Positions 36,363 to 48,325 of a stretch of 64,000 nt of DNA are shown one piece after another. Position 1 is the first letter of the stretch, and every line of letters starts with the position of its first letter. The notes beneath the pieces were generated by a model. That model did no database searches, was not told the DNA's origin, and was given only the letters and a program-made list of their open reading frames with translations. This DNA is from Dasyornis broadbenti. Lineage: Eukaryota > Chordata > Aves > Passeriformes > Dasyornithidae. The translations under genes were made by a program, and so were the position numbers. Location: the NCBI GenBank assembly GCA_013397935.1, contig VZRN01005395.1:42532-106531 (forward strand), in the 5' to 3' direction.

Positions 36363-37738
36363 TTGCCCTTTTAATATTTTAGAAACACCTTTTTAACTAA
36401 GCAACTCCCTTGACTGTGGAAGAGAAGAAAAAACAAACCAAACCAAATAAACAACAGGAACACGAGCAAATAGAGGCAAGTACAGTGATGATATGGATGT
36501 AAGTACAAAGGTCTCTACCACTGACTGATTTCTGATGCAATGAAGAGATATAGGCATCAAACTGTTTCTTCCCACTTGAAACCGACTGTTGTGAGCTATT
36601 TACAGGCGGCAAATAATAAAAAGATCTCGCAAGGGCTCTCCCAGATACAGACACAAATCAGAAGAGTTGAAAGCAATGACATCTATAATTCCAATTTCCT
36701 TAGAAGTGACAGTCAGCTGGGTAACTGAAAGGTATCAAAGAACACTGGAACATCTTCTCTTGTGGAAGGATATTTCCAGGACCTTGCTCTTGAATTTTGG
36801 TAAGTTTGCAGGTGGTGTGTGTATGATTTTTATTTTCTCCGTTAGTCTGAAAATATTCATTTGCCCCTCTTATCTCTGTTAAACTGGGCACTCAATTCAC
36901 CAGATAATGAAAATCTCTAAAATTTTATCAGATACAGAGATCTGGTGATTTTACCAATTTTATGGGACTGCTTCTTGATAGTAAATACTGGCAAGATCTG
37001 TATTTTACTTCATAAGTGATTTAGGACAGTATTTGTCATGTGTTTGTGCTTGTAGAATAGCAATCTGTGGTCTGTGCCAGCATTATAAAAAAAATACATG
37101 TTCATGAGAATTCCACGTAATTAAGTGTTCTGATAGCTTTTTAAGAGAATATATTCTTAAGAACCAGTCTAACAGTTTTAATTCATTTTATGTAAACTAA
37201 CAATACACAATAATAAACCATCTCAATTTCTTGTACCTCTTCCACCTCAGACTTGTAATAGAAGAGACATTTTTTGCCCTACAACTAATTTGGAAATTTA
37301 TACATATTTTTCCAAGCAACTTAATTCCAAGAAATGCATCAAGTCAGTATATTTCCTAATTTATTTGGGTCCTTGTAAAGTTTCATCTGATAGACATAAA
37401 ACTGTAAGATGATAGCATTGAAATGCAAGTCACAAGCTTCAATTAGGTACAATCAGAAATCATGCGGTGACTTCATTAAGTATCATTAAGAATGATCAAA
37501 ATATTGCTCTTAGGAAAAATACATCAAAAGCATGCATTTACACATTGATTAAACAGGATCTGCAATTTCTAAAATCTGGTACGAGAAAAAAGAATGTAGT
37601 AAATTAAGTGCTCATACCCTACTTAGCAACAAGGGACTGCTTAGCAACCAACAAAGTGAAAAATAATGGATATGGCAGAGCACAAACTCTCAGCCCCCTT
37701 CAAAATGGAAGTACTGGGCAGCCATAGAGAGAAAATGA
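36363..37738. other. non-coding stretch, no gene recognised
   Basis: AT-rich. A donor-like TTTTG|GTAAGT lies at about 36799 with only weak acceptors upstream. Overlapping short frames on both strands carry no domains. A partial direct repeat (CTTAGCAAC) occurs at about 37622-37648. Confidence 0.45.
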
Positions 37739-37755
37739 AATAAATGTGTAGAAAA

Positions 37756-37789
<34 letters not shown>
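37739..37789 (+). repeat. AATAAA followed by A29: retroposed 3' end or simple poly(A)
   Basis: AATAAA at 37739-37744 lies 17 bases before a pure A run (37761-37789), the spacing of a polyadenylated mRNA end. The upstream several hundred bases do not resemble any gene I recognise, so the source is unknown. Confidence 0.5.
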
Positions 37790-37791
<2 letters not shown>

Positions 37792-38464
37792 TTTTCCTCG
37801 TCTCAATAAGTTTCACTCATATCAAAGATAGCTAATGTGGTCTAAGAGAGAAGCAGCTGCCAGCTATAAACAACTAAATAAGAGTCACAATTCCTTGGTC
37901 AACCGGTTCTCTAGTCGATGTTCACCCTCCTCAGTTATAAAACCACTGGCTTTTTGTCTGCTGTGTCCACTTGTGGGCTCAGTATTCAGGTTTCAGTATT
38001 CAGTATATGGAGTTTCAGACGTCTCAAGCCACAGCATTGGTACAGAAAATCCTGTTCCTGGCAGCTCCTTCTCATATACTAGTGCTCCTCTGCCTGATAC
38101 AACTAATGTTTATGCCAGTTGTCCTGATACAACAGAAAAAAAGAGGTATAAAGTTTTGAACCTGAGAGTTTGAGCTAAATTACTTGATATAACATGAGTT
38201 CATAGATTTACTACCCTTCCGGAAAATTTCTCTTAAATCTTAGTTTCTTAAATGTCCTCTTCTACAAAATAAAATCCTTCAAATATTTCCTGAAGCAAAA
38301 ATTTACAGTCCTTCAGCTTTAAATTTTTTAGCACTTTTGGATGGAATTGAATTGTTCTTTCTCTCAGAAAGGTGAATTGTAAAACAAAAACCTTCAGAGA
38401 AAACACGCCTTGCTGAACGACTTTTTCCACAGGCAGATGGTGACAGAACAAGTAGGAGTGGTTT

Positions 38465-38711
38465 TAAACAAAAGAGGAGAGATTTAGATTATATATTAGG
38501 AAGAAATTCTTTCCTGTGAGGGTGGTGAGGACCTGGCACAGGTTGCTCAGAGAAGCTGTGGCTGCCCCATCCCTTGAAGTGCTCAAAGCCAGGTTGCATG
38601 GGGCTTGGAGATATCTTAACCTAGTCAGTGGCATCCCTGCTCAGGGCTGTGGGTTGGTACTAGAGGATCTTTAGGATCACTTCCAACCCAAACTGTTCTA
38701 TAATTCTGTGA
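38465..38711 (+). mobile_element. CR1 LINE 3' end
   Basis: Blocks in CR1 sense order: TTAGGAAGAAATTCTTTCCT, GTGAGGGTGGTGAGG, GCACAGGTTGCTCAGAGAAG, CCCCATCCCTTGAAGTGCTC, then CACTTCCAACCCAAACTGTT and the tail CTATAATTCTGTGAT. It is 5'-truncated, diverged by scattered point changes, and non-coding. Confidence 0.93.
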
Positions 38712-39564
38712 TATATTTGAACAATCAATGAGAAAACACAGATTACGGAAGTGTACACAATCACCAGCAGATGCTTTAATTCCATGTGGTCTGTCCCAGG
38801 CTAAATTATGAAAACACTCTGGCAGAGATACATAGTCCTCTAAAAGAGCTGTGCAGGGAAATCTCTTCCAGCACACACTCCTGCAAATGGTTCAGGGCAA
38901 AACCAATGGGCACTCAACTGTATTTTCAATACAGGCTTTGATTAGAACATGGTAACGCAGTACGTGGCTAAAACCACTCAAATCACTCAAAACTTGGGTT
39001 TTTTGTTTGATGGACTGGTTTTCCACATGGTCACTTGCCTACGTTGTGATCACTAATGTTAGAGACTAACTTACTTCCTGAATATATGCATCACTCTTTA
39101 GATCCCTTTCAGGATTTTAATTGAAATGTCAGTTAGGATGTCAAGGGATATTCACGGTGTGTACACCTATCTAGTTGTATTCTGTGGTTGCTGAAATCGA
39201 GTCTTAGTAACTTCCAGTGACTATAAATTCTACCATGTAAATAAAGATCTTTGTATTTTGTCCACCACTCTTTATAATTTTCTCTTTCTTTTTCCTAATT
39301 CAGTTTTGGCTCCTTTATAAAAAAAATACATCCCAGTGCATTTTCACTGGATTTAACACTTGGACCTGAAAAACCTGTTTTATTCAAAAATCTCAAAGCA
39401 CATGGCAAATATTAAAAGCAATGTTTTCTGAAATTATCTCAGATTTTCACTTGACTCCTGTAAGAGAATTACAAGTGTGAATGGGCATGAATGTATGTGC
39501 ATCGCCTAAGGCTTACAAATTACGTTCTTCAAGACCTTTGTGCAGTATGCAAATGTTGTTACAT
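38712..39564. other. non-coding stretch, no gene recognised
   Basis: AT-rich sequence between a CR1 copy and a MIR relic; nothing supportable inside. Confidence 0.5.
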
Positions 39565-39690
39565 TTGCTTACAGCTGAATAAACTGAGGCATCAAGAGGT
39601 TAAGTGGCTGGCTCAAGGTTGTAGAGCAAAGCTATTCCAACACCACGAGCAGACCCCCAGGGTCCTGGTTTCCAGAGTCGTGCTGTGTCT
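39565..39690 (+). mobile_element. MIR-type CORE-SINE relic
   Basis: AAACTGAGGCATCAAGAGGT, then TAAGTGGCTGGCTCAAGGTT, and later CAGGGTCCTGGTTTCCAGAG match in order the MIR core (AAACTGAGGCACAGAGAGGTTAAG, then TGCCCAAGGTCACAC, then CCAGGTCTCCTGACTCC). Recognised from memory of the MIR/CORE-SINE consensus; such elements are old and sparse in birds. Confidence 0.7.
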
Positions 39691-40836
39691 GCTGTATTGA
39701 TTCTCCCTTTACAACCACTCCAACGTGTTAATGGGCTACAGAGCTAATGGAATATTAAAAGAAGCTTAAGAATTTTGTCTCTTGAGGTTGGCTGACCACA
39801 TAATTTTACAAAAAAAAAAAAGGTTTATAAAACAGGGAGAGAGAAAAAGGAATAAAAGGAAAAAGGAAAAATGTCAGAACTGATTGATTAAGGGAAGAAG
39901 TAGGTACCTGAGAAATGCCTGGTCTGATGCCAGCACTGGTTCAGGTCAGACAGGGCTATTTTTAAATTATTTGGTATTTTCAGAAATTGATTACTTGGCT
40001 AACACATTAAGAAGTAGCTCTACACATTCATTTAATGGGCCAGTGCCTCTTGTACAGGTCTGGAACAGTCACATTCAATCTCATCTACTTCTCGTTAAGC
40101 AGTGTTTTCTTCTTCAGTGTGTTTATTTACTGCCAATGCTGTAAACATAAAACATATAACAAATAATAAATAATACCTTAAACAGTCTTTCAGCCATATG
40201 GGCCTTCAGGACAAGTGACTTCACTTCAGGCCTTGTGAGCTCAGTTAGGGTTCAGACATCAATTCTCATTTTTTTCATATACCTGCAAATTGAGTAATAC
40301 TTTCTTTTCATACTGTTACCTTTTTAATGTATAGGCACTTCAGTCTAAAACTGCTCTGAAACAAAACGTGGTAGGTTCTCACACTGAAAAAAAAGATGAA
40401 TAATAAATCATTTTAATTTGATGACCCTGTGTATATTGGAGTAAGAGCAGAGTGTTTTAAGTGAAGTAAAACCAGTGAAAGCTTTTGGAGAATAACTAAG
40501 AGTCTGTTAGGATACTGATTAATGTGCACATAGGTGTTGGCTGTTGGACTGCTCCACTTTTTCCACTGACTTTCCAAACAAAATGAATCTCAGAGCTACA
40601 TTTCTAAAAGAAATTTCCAATAAAAGTGGCCTTAACCACAGTAAAGATTTTTCTTAAATCATCAACAACTACATGCTTTTGGCATTATCTGTGACAATGC
40701 TGGGAATAGTTGAATGGCTTGGACCAGATAAAATATTTCAGTTGCAGAAGGACAATGCTTTGGTGTCACATAAGACTTTCAGAAAAACACACAGAGGAAG
40801 TTAGTAATAATAATGATGGTGGTAATAAAATAAAAT

Positions 40837-40837
<1 letters not shown>
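39691..40837. other. non-coding stretch, no gene recognised
   Basis: AT-rich with A-runs at about 39809-39822. An 86-codon + frame at 39884-40144 shows no motif. Confidence 0.5.

Positions 40838-40895
<58 letters not shown>
40838..40895. repeat. (TAA)19 microsatellite
   Basis: About 19 uninterrupted TAA units, the longest pure trinucleotide run in the window, preceded by degenerate TAA units from about 40805. Confidence 0.97.
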
Positions 40896-40896
<1 letters not shown>

Positions 40897-42013
40897 CATC
40901 CTGACCTGAGAAACTGTATTAGTAGCATGAATAATATAGATATTTAGCCTGCACTTAGGCCTGCTTTCTGCCTTACTTATGGTAAATAAAACATCCTGGC
41001 AGAAAAGCTCAGGCATCCCAGACAGTGAGGGAGAAATAGTTGTTCAGCTTCTCAGTTTAGAAGCTTAATTTTTAATGTGGATATTTGACTTATGGCCCCA
41101 GATATAGAAAGGTTTCCTCTCGTCTTTAATTTCTTTAAAATAACGATCTTGCAAGGCTTGATAAAACTTAATCTACTAGGGCTACTGCCCTCAGTGAAAG
41201 CTTTGACTGATGCAAACACGAAATGCGCACTATTCTGCTGTTGCAATGGTAACTTCAGTTATTTTTCTGCAGAAGCGCTTCACTGATTTTCTACACAAAG
41301 CGGATAGAAGCAACCGTAGTGTGCAGCCCTACTCGGGCAGGGTTGTACTACAAAAAGACGTAGCCCGTACTTAGGGGCTTGGGGTCCCATCCATCGCTCC
41401 TCTCTGATCATAACATGTGCTGACCCTGTCTCAGGAGTAATCTGCTCCTACAATAAAGCTGAGATATACTGCTAATGATTTTCCTGCTTTATTATCTTGA
41501 ATATGATGATGACAGAAAATTGTTGTTGGAAAATAAAGCTATTATCAGCTTCAATGGTACCTTATGAGATACCTTTTTCTTTAATTTCCTCAGTAGAAGG
41601 TATATGATTTCAATTTTTCACTGGAATTTTTAATCATTGTAGATAAATATCAAATATTGAACCACTGATAAATAAGTAATTCATCAATTATTACAGAAAA
41701 TGGAATGAAAAAGCAATGTTGAAGAATTAGACTGAGGTTTTGGAACAATTTCCACTCCTTTTTATTAAGGGGATGTGCAAAAGGTGTTGGATCTTCTGAT
41801 CAAAGTTGTGTGATTTCTAGTCAGGCAGTATGTGGATATTCACTAAAAGCCTGCTCTGATATGTTTCTATACCATGTTATGTTTCCGTAGTTTATTTTGC
41901 ATTTCTTGTCCGTTGGCTGTGCCTCTGCATCTCATTTAAAAGGAAAAAAAAAAAAAAAAACCCATAGTTTAGCTTTTATTTTTGTTTCTGTTGTACATAT
42001 CTGGCCCTTGCAG
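40896..42013. other. non-coding stretch with a small CpG-containing patch
   Basis: Around 41275-41400 there is a CpG-containing patch, with complementary GTAGT/ACTAC ends around 41318-41352. I could not assign it to a tRNA, LTR or SINE. An A17 run lies at 41942-41960. Confidence 0.45.
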
Positions 42014-42166
42014 GACCTCACTGCTTGCCAGAGAGCATGTACAGATGGAGAACCAGGAAAGAGCCCTCGTGTCCTGTTGCTCACGCCCAGTGTTCAGGCT
42101 CATTATTCATTGCTTGGTAGACCCAGAGGTTTACCCATTCCAGCAATAAATATTTTCATAATCTAA
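42014..42166 (+). other. candidate terminal exon (50 codons), unrecognised
   Basis: A pyrimidine-rich tract ending CTGGCCCTTGCAG precedes an open frame starting DLTACQRACTDGEPGKSPRV that runs to TAA at 42164. AATAAA overlaps its end (42145-42150). The frame is also open upstream of the acceptor through an A-rich run, so openness is weak support. No family is recognised. Confidence 0.15.
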
Positions 42167-42683
42167 TAGATCTCACAGTGAGGTGCATGCTGTAATATTT
42201 TAACACATTTTTGTTTCCTTGATTTTATCCCATCATTCCTAATTATACCCCCCATGAATTTCTCAGTAAATCTCTTTAATTGCACAATTGTAGATTTTCT
42301 TTCAACTCAGCCAAATGATATGTACCTGATTCAGTTCATCAGGCTTTACATTTTCTCCAACAAGGAATAAACTACCCTTCCTTTCACAAATACTCAAAAA
42401 AAAAACCAAAAAAAACAAACCCACCCCTCTGCCCTTACCCCCAGAGGATGGTTCTGGATAAGGGCAGTTCACAGTACAGGATTGACATGATCAGGTCAGG
42501 TGCATACGGCATTTACAAACCATTAAAAACCTTTTCCCCTCACACTTAATACCTGTAATTATATATTATTTAACTTTCTGCAAAATTTTAAGAACAAAAT
42601 TGTTTTAGATGCCACTTCAAAAATAATTGTATTTGTTCCTCGTTGCAAGGAGAATAATTTGCATATCTTCATGTCAAGATTTT

Positions 42684-42778
42684 TGAACCTGTCTTTATAG
42701 ACAGGGATCCTGAGGCACAGAAACACAATGGAATTCATCAGAGATCAAACAAATCATTACTGCTGGTAACAGAAGCAA
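42684..42778 (+). mobile_element. MIR-type CORE-SINE relic (partial)
   Basis: GAACCTGTCTTTATAGACAG, then GGATCCTGAGGCACAGAAAC and GATCAAACAAATCATTACTG follow the MIR core order (TTTTATAGATGAGG..CTGAGGCACAGAGA..GGTCACACA). Strongly diverged, about 95 bases. Confidence 0.5.
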
Positions 42779-45700
42779 CATTGCTTATATTTCTCTGAAA
42801 ATATATCATTTCACTGTCACAATCTTCATTCTCAAAGCTACATAATGTTGTCGACATTGAAATATGTACTCATTTACTGTTTTCAAAGATTAGTTAGAAG
42901 AAGCTCTTGCATCAGGCATTTTTGGGGTATGAATTTTCAGACATGTATAGATTTATATCTCATTTGTGAAATTCTGGGATCACTGAGTGTTTTTGTCAGT
43001 GTCTAGAGGTCAGCCGTATGTCCTAGTGTAAAAAGGACTGTAAACCCAAATTCAATACGGACTTCTTAATTGCAATATTCCTCAAAGAACACTTACACTA
43101 GCTAAACAATTTCTGTCAAACCCAGAAATTCCATGTATCAATACCTATGTCTTAAACGACAAGAACATAAAGGCAAAATGCATAATTTTGTTTTCTCTTT
43201 GTAAAGCTAAATAAACTTCATTGCTACTTCCACTCTGGAATGTATTAATTCATAGTTAATTCTCTTACTGTCATTATTAAAAACACATAGAAAATACAGA
43301 CTTTTCTAAAAAGCAGAGTGGATGTTAATTATTTAAAGGTTCCATTTCATAGCTTCAGAAAAAGAAAATAAACAAATTCATTATTATTAATTGACAATAT
43401 TTTACCAGTGTGTAGGGGGCCCAGTGAACTAAACATTATGCAAGCCGCAAAACACAGAATTAAATCTTGACTCTGTTAAAATGAGTACAATAATTCTATC
43501 AAGTTCACTGAAAATTTCATCCCTGGCTGGAGACAGTCCTTCTGAAGAGTATGCAAAATTTAGTCCTCAGTTTTGCACACACACAATGTGCATAACTTTT
43601 CTCAGGTGATTAGTAAAGCTTCTTTTTTATTCATCCCCAGCACCAGAACAAATTACAAAGATAAAAGCATTGCAGGGACTGAAGTGAAGTCGGATTAGTT
43701 GTCTGTGATGCCTTTATCATCTGTGATAACTTTACTCAAGGTTACACAGGTTTTTAAGAACTAGATTGGGGGTTAATTTAATAGATGATGTAACCAGTGG
43801 GTGTAATAAACAAATCTGAGGGAAAGGGGAAAGAAGCCTCACAGTAATGTGGATGGGTATTTAAGAGGGACAGACTGGTACTTTATTTATTTGTGAATGT
43901 TTTATGTTGGAAATAAACTGCATGTAGATCAGACCAAAATGAGCTCATGGCATGGCACTCCTTCTTCAGGATGCATCTTGCCAGCTTCATTTTCTGACTT
44001 GCCATTTTACTGCGAATGCTGCAGAAAGCTCTTACTTCTTTGTGCTCTTATCACCAAGATCCCCTTTCCATTTTAACTCATAAAAGAACCCAAAAAACCT
44101 GCAGAACCGAGCCTCATTTCTTAAGTTCAAAAGGCTTGCACTTTCTTGAATGCGAGGCTTGAATTAGGACAGTGGGTTTCCCGAGAGAGGCATTTCCCAG
44201 CACAAAAGAGTCTTGTCTCCATACAGCAGCAGGGAGAAGGGCAGAGCAGTCACCAGACACACCGATGCGCTTTCACTGTCTTCCAGCACTGGCAGCGCTG
44301 CAGGTCACACAGCTTTACTTCACTCTGTCTGTGGAGATTTTGTTCCTGTAGTCGACTTAAGAGCTGATTCAAGAGGGGAGAGAAAGCAGGAATTTCAATA
44401 CCTACTTTCCACTATCCAGTATGGGTTTATTCCACTTTTTCTAGTAAGATTCTCAGCTTTAACCTATGACAGAAGGTAGAGTACTCTGGATATCAAAGGT
44501 CTAAGTCAGCCTTTGATAGAAAGGGGCTTGAGCAGTCTGTTTAAATTAATTGTATGTGCTGCCTCCGCTTCTAGTAATATCTGACGTATAAGAAATAACA
44601 TGAATAATGAATAACTCGGAAATAAACCCCAAAACAATAGCAACATCCTGAAACTCATTTGTCTTTAAAGCTCAAGGAGTGATCACTGCTGAAGTTCTAT
44701 GAGGATTTTCAGCAAACCTCCAGAGGGGCCTGAAAGTGACTGGAACTTGTGTTGTCCATCAGTGTTATTGTCAGGAGAAAAATACCTAGATAACTTCTCA
44801 CCTTTGAAAGAAGAAAATGCACTCACTTGGTGCAAATCCAGCTAAATACAGACTGAAAACATCACCTTTTATTTCCCCTCCACCCCTCCATTTGCAATCA
44901 TGAAAGCAAACAAATAACTAAAAAACAGGTATGTGCCATCTCATTTATCCTTGTACTTGTAATTTATTAGTACTATCCATTTACTTTTTAACGTCTCTGC
45001 AGCAATGATGCTGGTTTTCACTTCTCTCATCTGGCTATTAAAATAAATCTTCAACAAAACATGAGGAATGGGGGCAAAGCCTAAGAGGTACTATTGTTCA
45101 AAGTTAATCTTTTCTCCCTTCTCTGGTGTTGAATCATTCATCCATGCTTTGGAATCCAAAATCAGAGAAGGTAAGGCTGGAAAGAGATTAACAGACTGGC
45201 GACAAGACCACTCTAAATATCCATTCTTAAGAGATAAGGGGGAAAAACACACCTAAAACCATATTTTTTTCTATACTTCCTTTTCTGATTGTAACAATAG
45301 CATGGAAAACTGGCAGTTAAAGCTGGATTGATCGCTGGTTAGATGACATATAGCCTTTATGAGTGGGGGATAGAAACTGATAAATGTTTTTTTTTCCCCT
45401 TCACAACCTTTTTCTAAAGCTGCAGAAAATGTGTCATGCATAAAAAGTATGCAATTTTCATGTAATTAGAGGAACAGGAGATGAAAATGAGTTCCATCAG
45501 AGCAATCAAGGATGGTAATGTGGCATGGATTTGTCAGTGCCTATTTGTCATGAAAGCAAAACCCAACAAGTGTTCTATATTTTATTTCATTATTATCACT
45601 GCTATACCTTAAAAACTACTTTTAAAACATCAACAAAATATAATTTTATAACTAAGGTGTAAAAAAGCAACCAACCCACTATATAAACTGATAGAGTCTC

Positions 45701-47100
45701 CTATTTTAATAAAATTTGTCTGTTTTGGTTTAGACATTAGGTTAGCTTTATTCTCTCAAAGACAGAAAAACCCTGCGTTTTATTCTGATGTTATTTTGGT
45801 TTAGGTCCAGCATCATATCTCTGAGTTCATTGTTACCATTCTGCAAATTCACAGAGTAACCTTTGCTGGGTTTAGGACTCCCCATTCATGCCACTGAGTA
45901 ACAACTGAGGTATCCAAATTAGGAATGCAATCATCCTAATTGCCCTGTATTCTGCCAGAAAGAGAAGTATATCCCACCTTGACTGAGAAATGTGTTAAAT
46001 CCTGACCTGTCTTCAGTGCTTGTAGAGGAAGGTCAAGTCAGTAGTGGTACTAAACGCAGGTGAGCACCTAAAGTTAGACCAGGTGAACCTGAGTCTTTTA
46101 TGAAAACCTCATCAATGTCACTCTCTATTGCTCATGTTGAGCTTTCACTTCTCCTCATGAACCTCAGGTAGCAGATAAAAATTTATTTGGCTTGGTAGTA
46201 CCTAGACCCTTGTTTTATCAACAGCAATTAGTGACCAAAGGGTTAATGCAAACTCATGTTGTTGGTTTACCCAATCCTTTCACTGAAAGGATAAATGCAG
46301 TAGAGCTGTGACTGTGTGTTTGCGCAGCAGCTGGAGACAACACTTATAATAAAATTATATAAGCAAGAGGACTATAAAAGAGTGTCAGTAATAATAACTC
46401 AGGATGATAGGCCCTGCCTTGAGAGGTCAGATCAAAGGTCTCACTAGCCTAATGTTCTGCTGATGTCAGTGGTCAAAGACAAATACTTAGGGGAAAAAAG
46501 TAGCAACCAGGCAAATATGCAATGGTTGTTCCCCTGGTTTAGTCTCTCAGCTTCTGGCAAATCTGTGGTTTAGAGGATGATGACTCAAACCATGATATAC
46601 ATGGTTAATATGGTTCAATTTATTTCTTGAAGGAAGCACTAAGCATTTACAACAGTTATTGACAGCTTTAAAAATTGCTGCCCAGGAAATATCCCTTCAT
46701 TTATTTCCTATAAATATTTTATTTTATTAAAGTCTAGTTATGTACCAAAAAATATAGTCATTATCCACAGACAGACACACTCCCCGATTTGTCACAGGCT
46801 ACTCTGATCAGAAATGCAGAGCCCTTTAGTTAAAGGTTGCTGATGGTTAATATATTCCTGTTTTCTCCCTTCGGGCTGAAGGTGGGAGACAGTTGCTCTC
46901 AAGCTGCATATGTCTCTCTCGAGCCATCCATGATAGGTCTCTTCTCAGTCTTTCGAGCTGGCATATGCCCAGATTTCCTGCTAATGCAGTAGGAATAACA
47001 AAAACAAGAACTTGAGATGGCAGAGCGTAGAAAACTGTTATAAATGGTTCCTGGAGTATTCTGAATTACAGATTTCTCCTGATGGCACTTGTTGACAGAG
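42779..47100. other. long non-coding stretch, no gene recognised
   Basis: AT-rich unique-looking DNA. An acceptor-like CTCTGCAG at 45002 and donor AGAAG|GTAAGG at 45170 could bound 168 bases with stops in all frames. A weak MIR-like ACTCAAGGTTACACAGG string lies at 43734-43750. Nothing else is supportable. Confidence 0.5.
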
Positions 47101-47645
47101 CGCGTCTCCCTCTGTACATGACACTGGTGAGGCTGCACCCTGAAGGCTGTGTCCGGTTCCGGGACCCTCATGGTAAGAATGACATGGAGGGGCTGGAGCG
47201 TGTCTGGAGAAGGGAATGGAGCTGGGGAAGGTTCTGGAGCACCAGGAGAGGCTGAGGGAGTTGGACAGGGTCAGCCTTGAGAAAATGAGACTCAGGGGGG
47301 ACCTTCTTGTTCTGCACAACTCCCTGACAGGAAGGGGCAGCCAGGTGGGACTTGGTCTCTTCTCCCAGGCAACCAGTGACACAACAAGAGGAAATGGCCT
47401 CAAGCTGTTCCAGGGGAGGCTTAGGCTCGACATCAGGAGGAATTTCTTCGTGGAGAGGGTTGTTAAACTTTGGAATGGACTTCCCAAAGCAGAGATGGAG
47501 TCACCATCCCTGTAAGTGTTCCAGAAATGTTTGGATGTGGCCCTCAGTGGCATGGTTTAGCTGACACGGTGGTCATCAGTCAAAGGCTGGGCTCGATGAT
47601 CTCAGAAGCTTTTTCCAGCCTAAATGTTTCTGTGATTCTGTGATT
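47101..47645 (+). mobile_element. CR1 LINE copy with open C-terminal ORF2 remnant
   Basis: A 5'-truncated CR1 of about 545 bases ending in TCTGTGATTCTGTGATT. From 47216 to 47515 one frame is open and reads as the C-terminal end of CR1 ORF2: RLRELDRVSLEKMRLRGDLL, then the LFSQATSDTTRGNG block, then LDIRRNFFVERVVKLWNGLP and ESPSL. Intact family members usually continue a few residues more (..EVFK..); here a TAA follows ESPSL. The reverse-transcriptase and endonuclease domains are absent, so the copy cannot mobilise itself. The open stretch suggests a younger copy than the others here. Confidence 0.93.
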
Positions 47646-48127
47646 TCAGCATGCAGCAGGGAAGGAATTGCTGAGATTCACCCAGAAGAGCTCAATGGTG
47701 CCTACACTGATGGAGTCACGCATGGATGGAGTCACGGACAAAGAACAGATTAGACTGCCCTGAACCTCGCAGGCCTCTCACCTCAGAAATCCCTCCTGCA
47801 TTCAGTGTTCCTGTCTGGTGTACCCTGGTGGTGGAAGACACAGTGTTTTTCCAGTAAAATTTTCATTTCACGAGCACATATGGCACAAAGCTAAAATATT
47901 TCTTAAAGGCAAAACAGTATTTTGCATTGCTGGGCACTACTTAAGAAAAAGAATTTGGGAACTACAAAAGAGCGTGTCTGCTGTCTAACGTTCATGGGCA
48001 GAACCAAGAGATACTATAAAGATTTCCTTCTCCAAAACACAAAACAAAGAAATCAGAGCAATCCCTTACTGAAGGCCTGTTTTGGGCTGGAAAAAAAAGG
48101 GAGTATTTTGAGAACTAAAAGTAAGCT
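47646..48127. other. spacer between two CR1 copies
   Basis: Contains a repeated ATGGAGTCACG motif (about 47709-47738) and otherwise unassigned sequence; no gene. Confidence 0.5.
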
Positions 48128-48325
48128 TATAGAATCCTAGAATCCTAGAATGGTTTGGGTTGGAAGGAAACTTAAAGGTCATCAGTTTCCAAGCCCTGCC
48201 ATGGGTAGGGACATCTTCCACTATCTCAGGTTCCTCCAAGCCCTGTCCAACCTGGCCTCGAACACTTCCAGGGGTTCTCTGGAACACAGCTTCTCTGGAA
48301 AACCTGTACCAGGGCATCACCACCT
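48128..48325 (-). mobile_element. CR1 LINE 3' end
   Basis: It begins ATAGAATCCTAGAATCCTAG, then AATGGTTTGGGTTGGAAGG, CCCTGCCATGGGTAGGGACA, CCAACCTGGCCTCGAACACT and fades after CAGGGCATCACCACC. This is the antisense of a CR1 3' end with a tripled tail motif. It is 5'-truncated and lies opposite in orientation to the copy 480 bases to the left. Confidence 0.92.

Noticed and set aside
41275..41460. Possible solo LTR (CpG patch followed by AATAAA-like CAATAAAGC)
   Set aside because: No TG...CA ends, target duplication or recognisable LTR blocks were found.
43734..43760. MIR-like ACTCAAGGTTACACAGG string
   Set aside because: Only one short block matches and the flanks do not follow the MIR order.
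45003..45170. Possible exon bounded by CTCTGCAG and AGAAG|GTAAGG
   Set aside because: Stops in all frames, an internal competing donor and no neighbouring candidate exon on the strand.
47038..47553. 171-codon minus-strand frame
   Set aside because: It is the antisense of the CR1 ORF2 tail, a common shadow frame.
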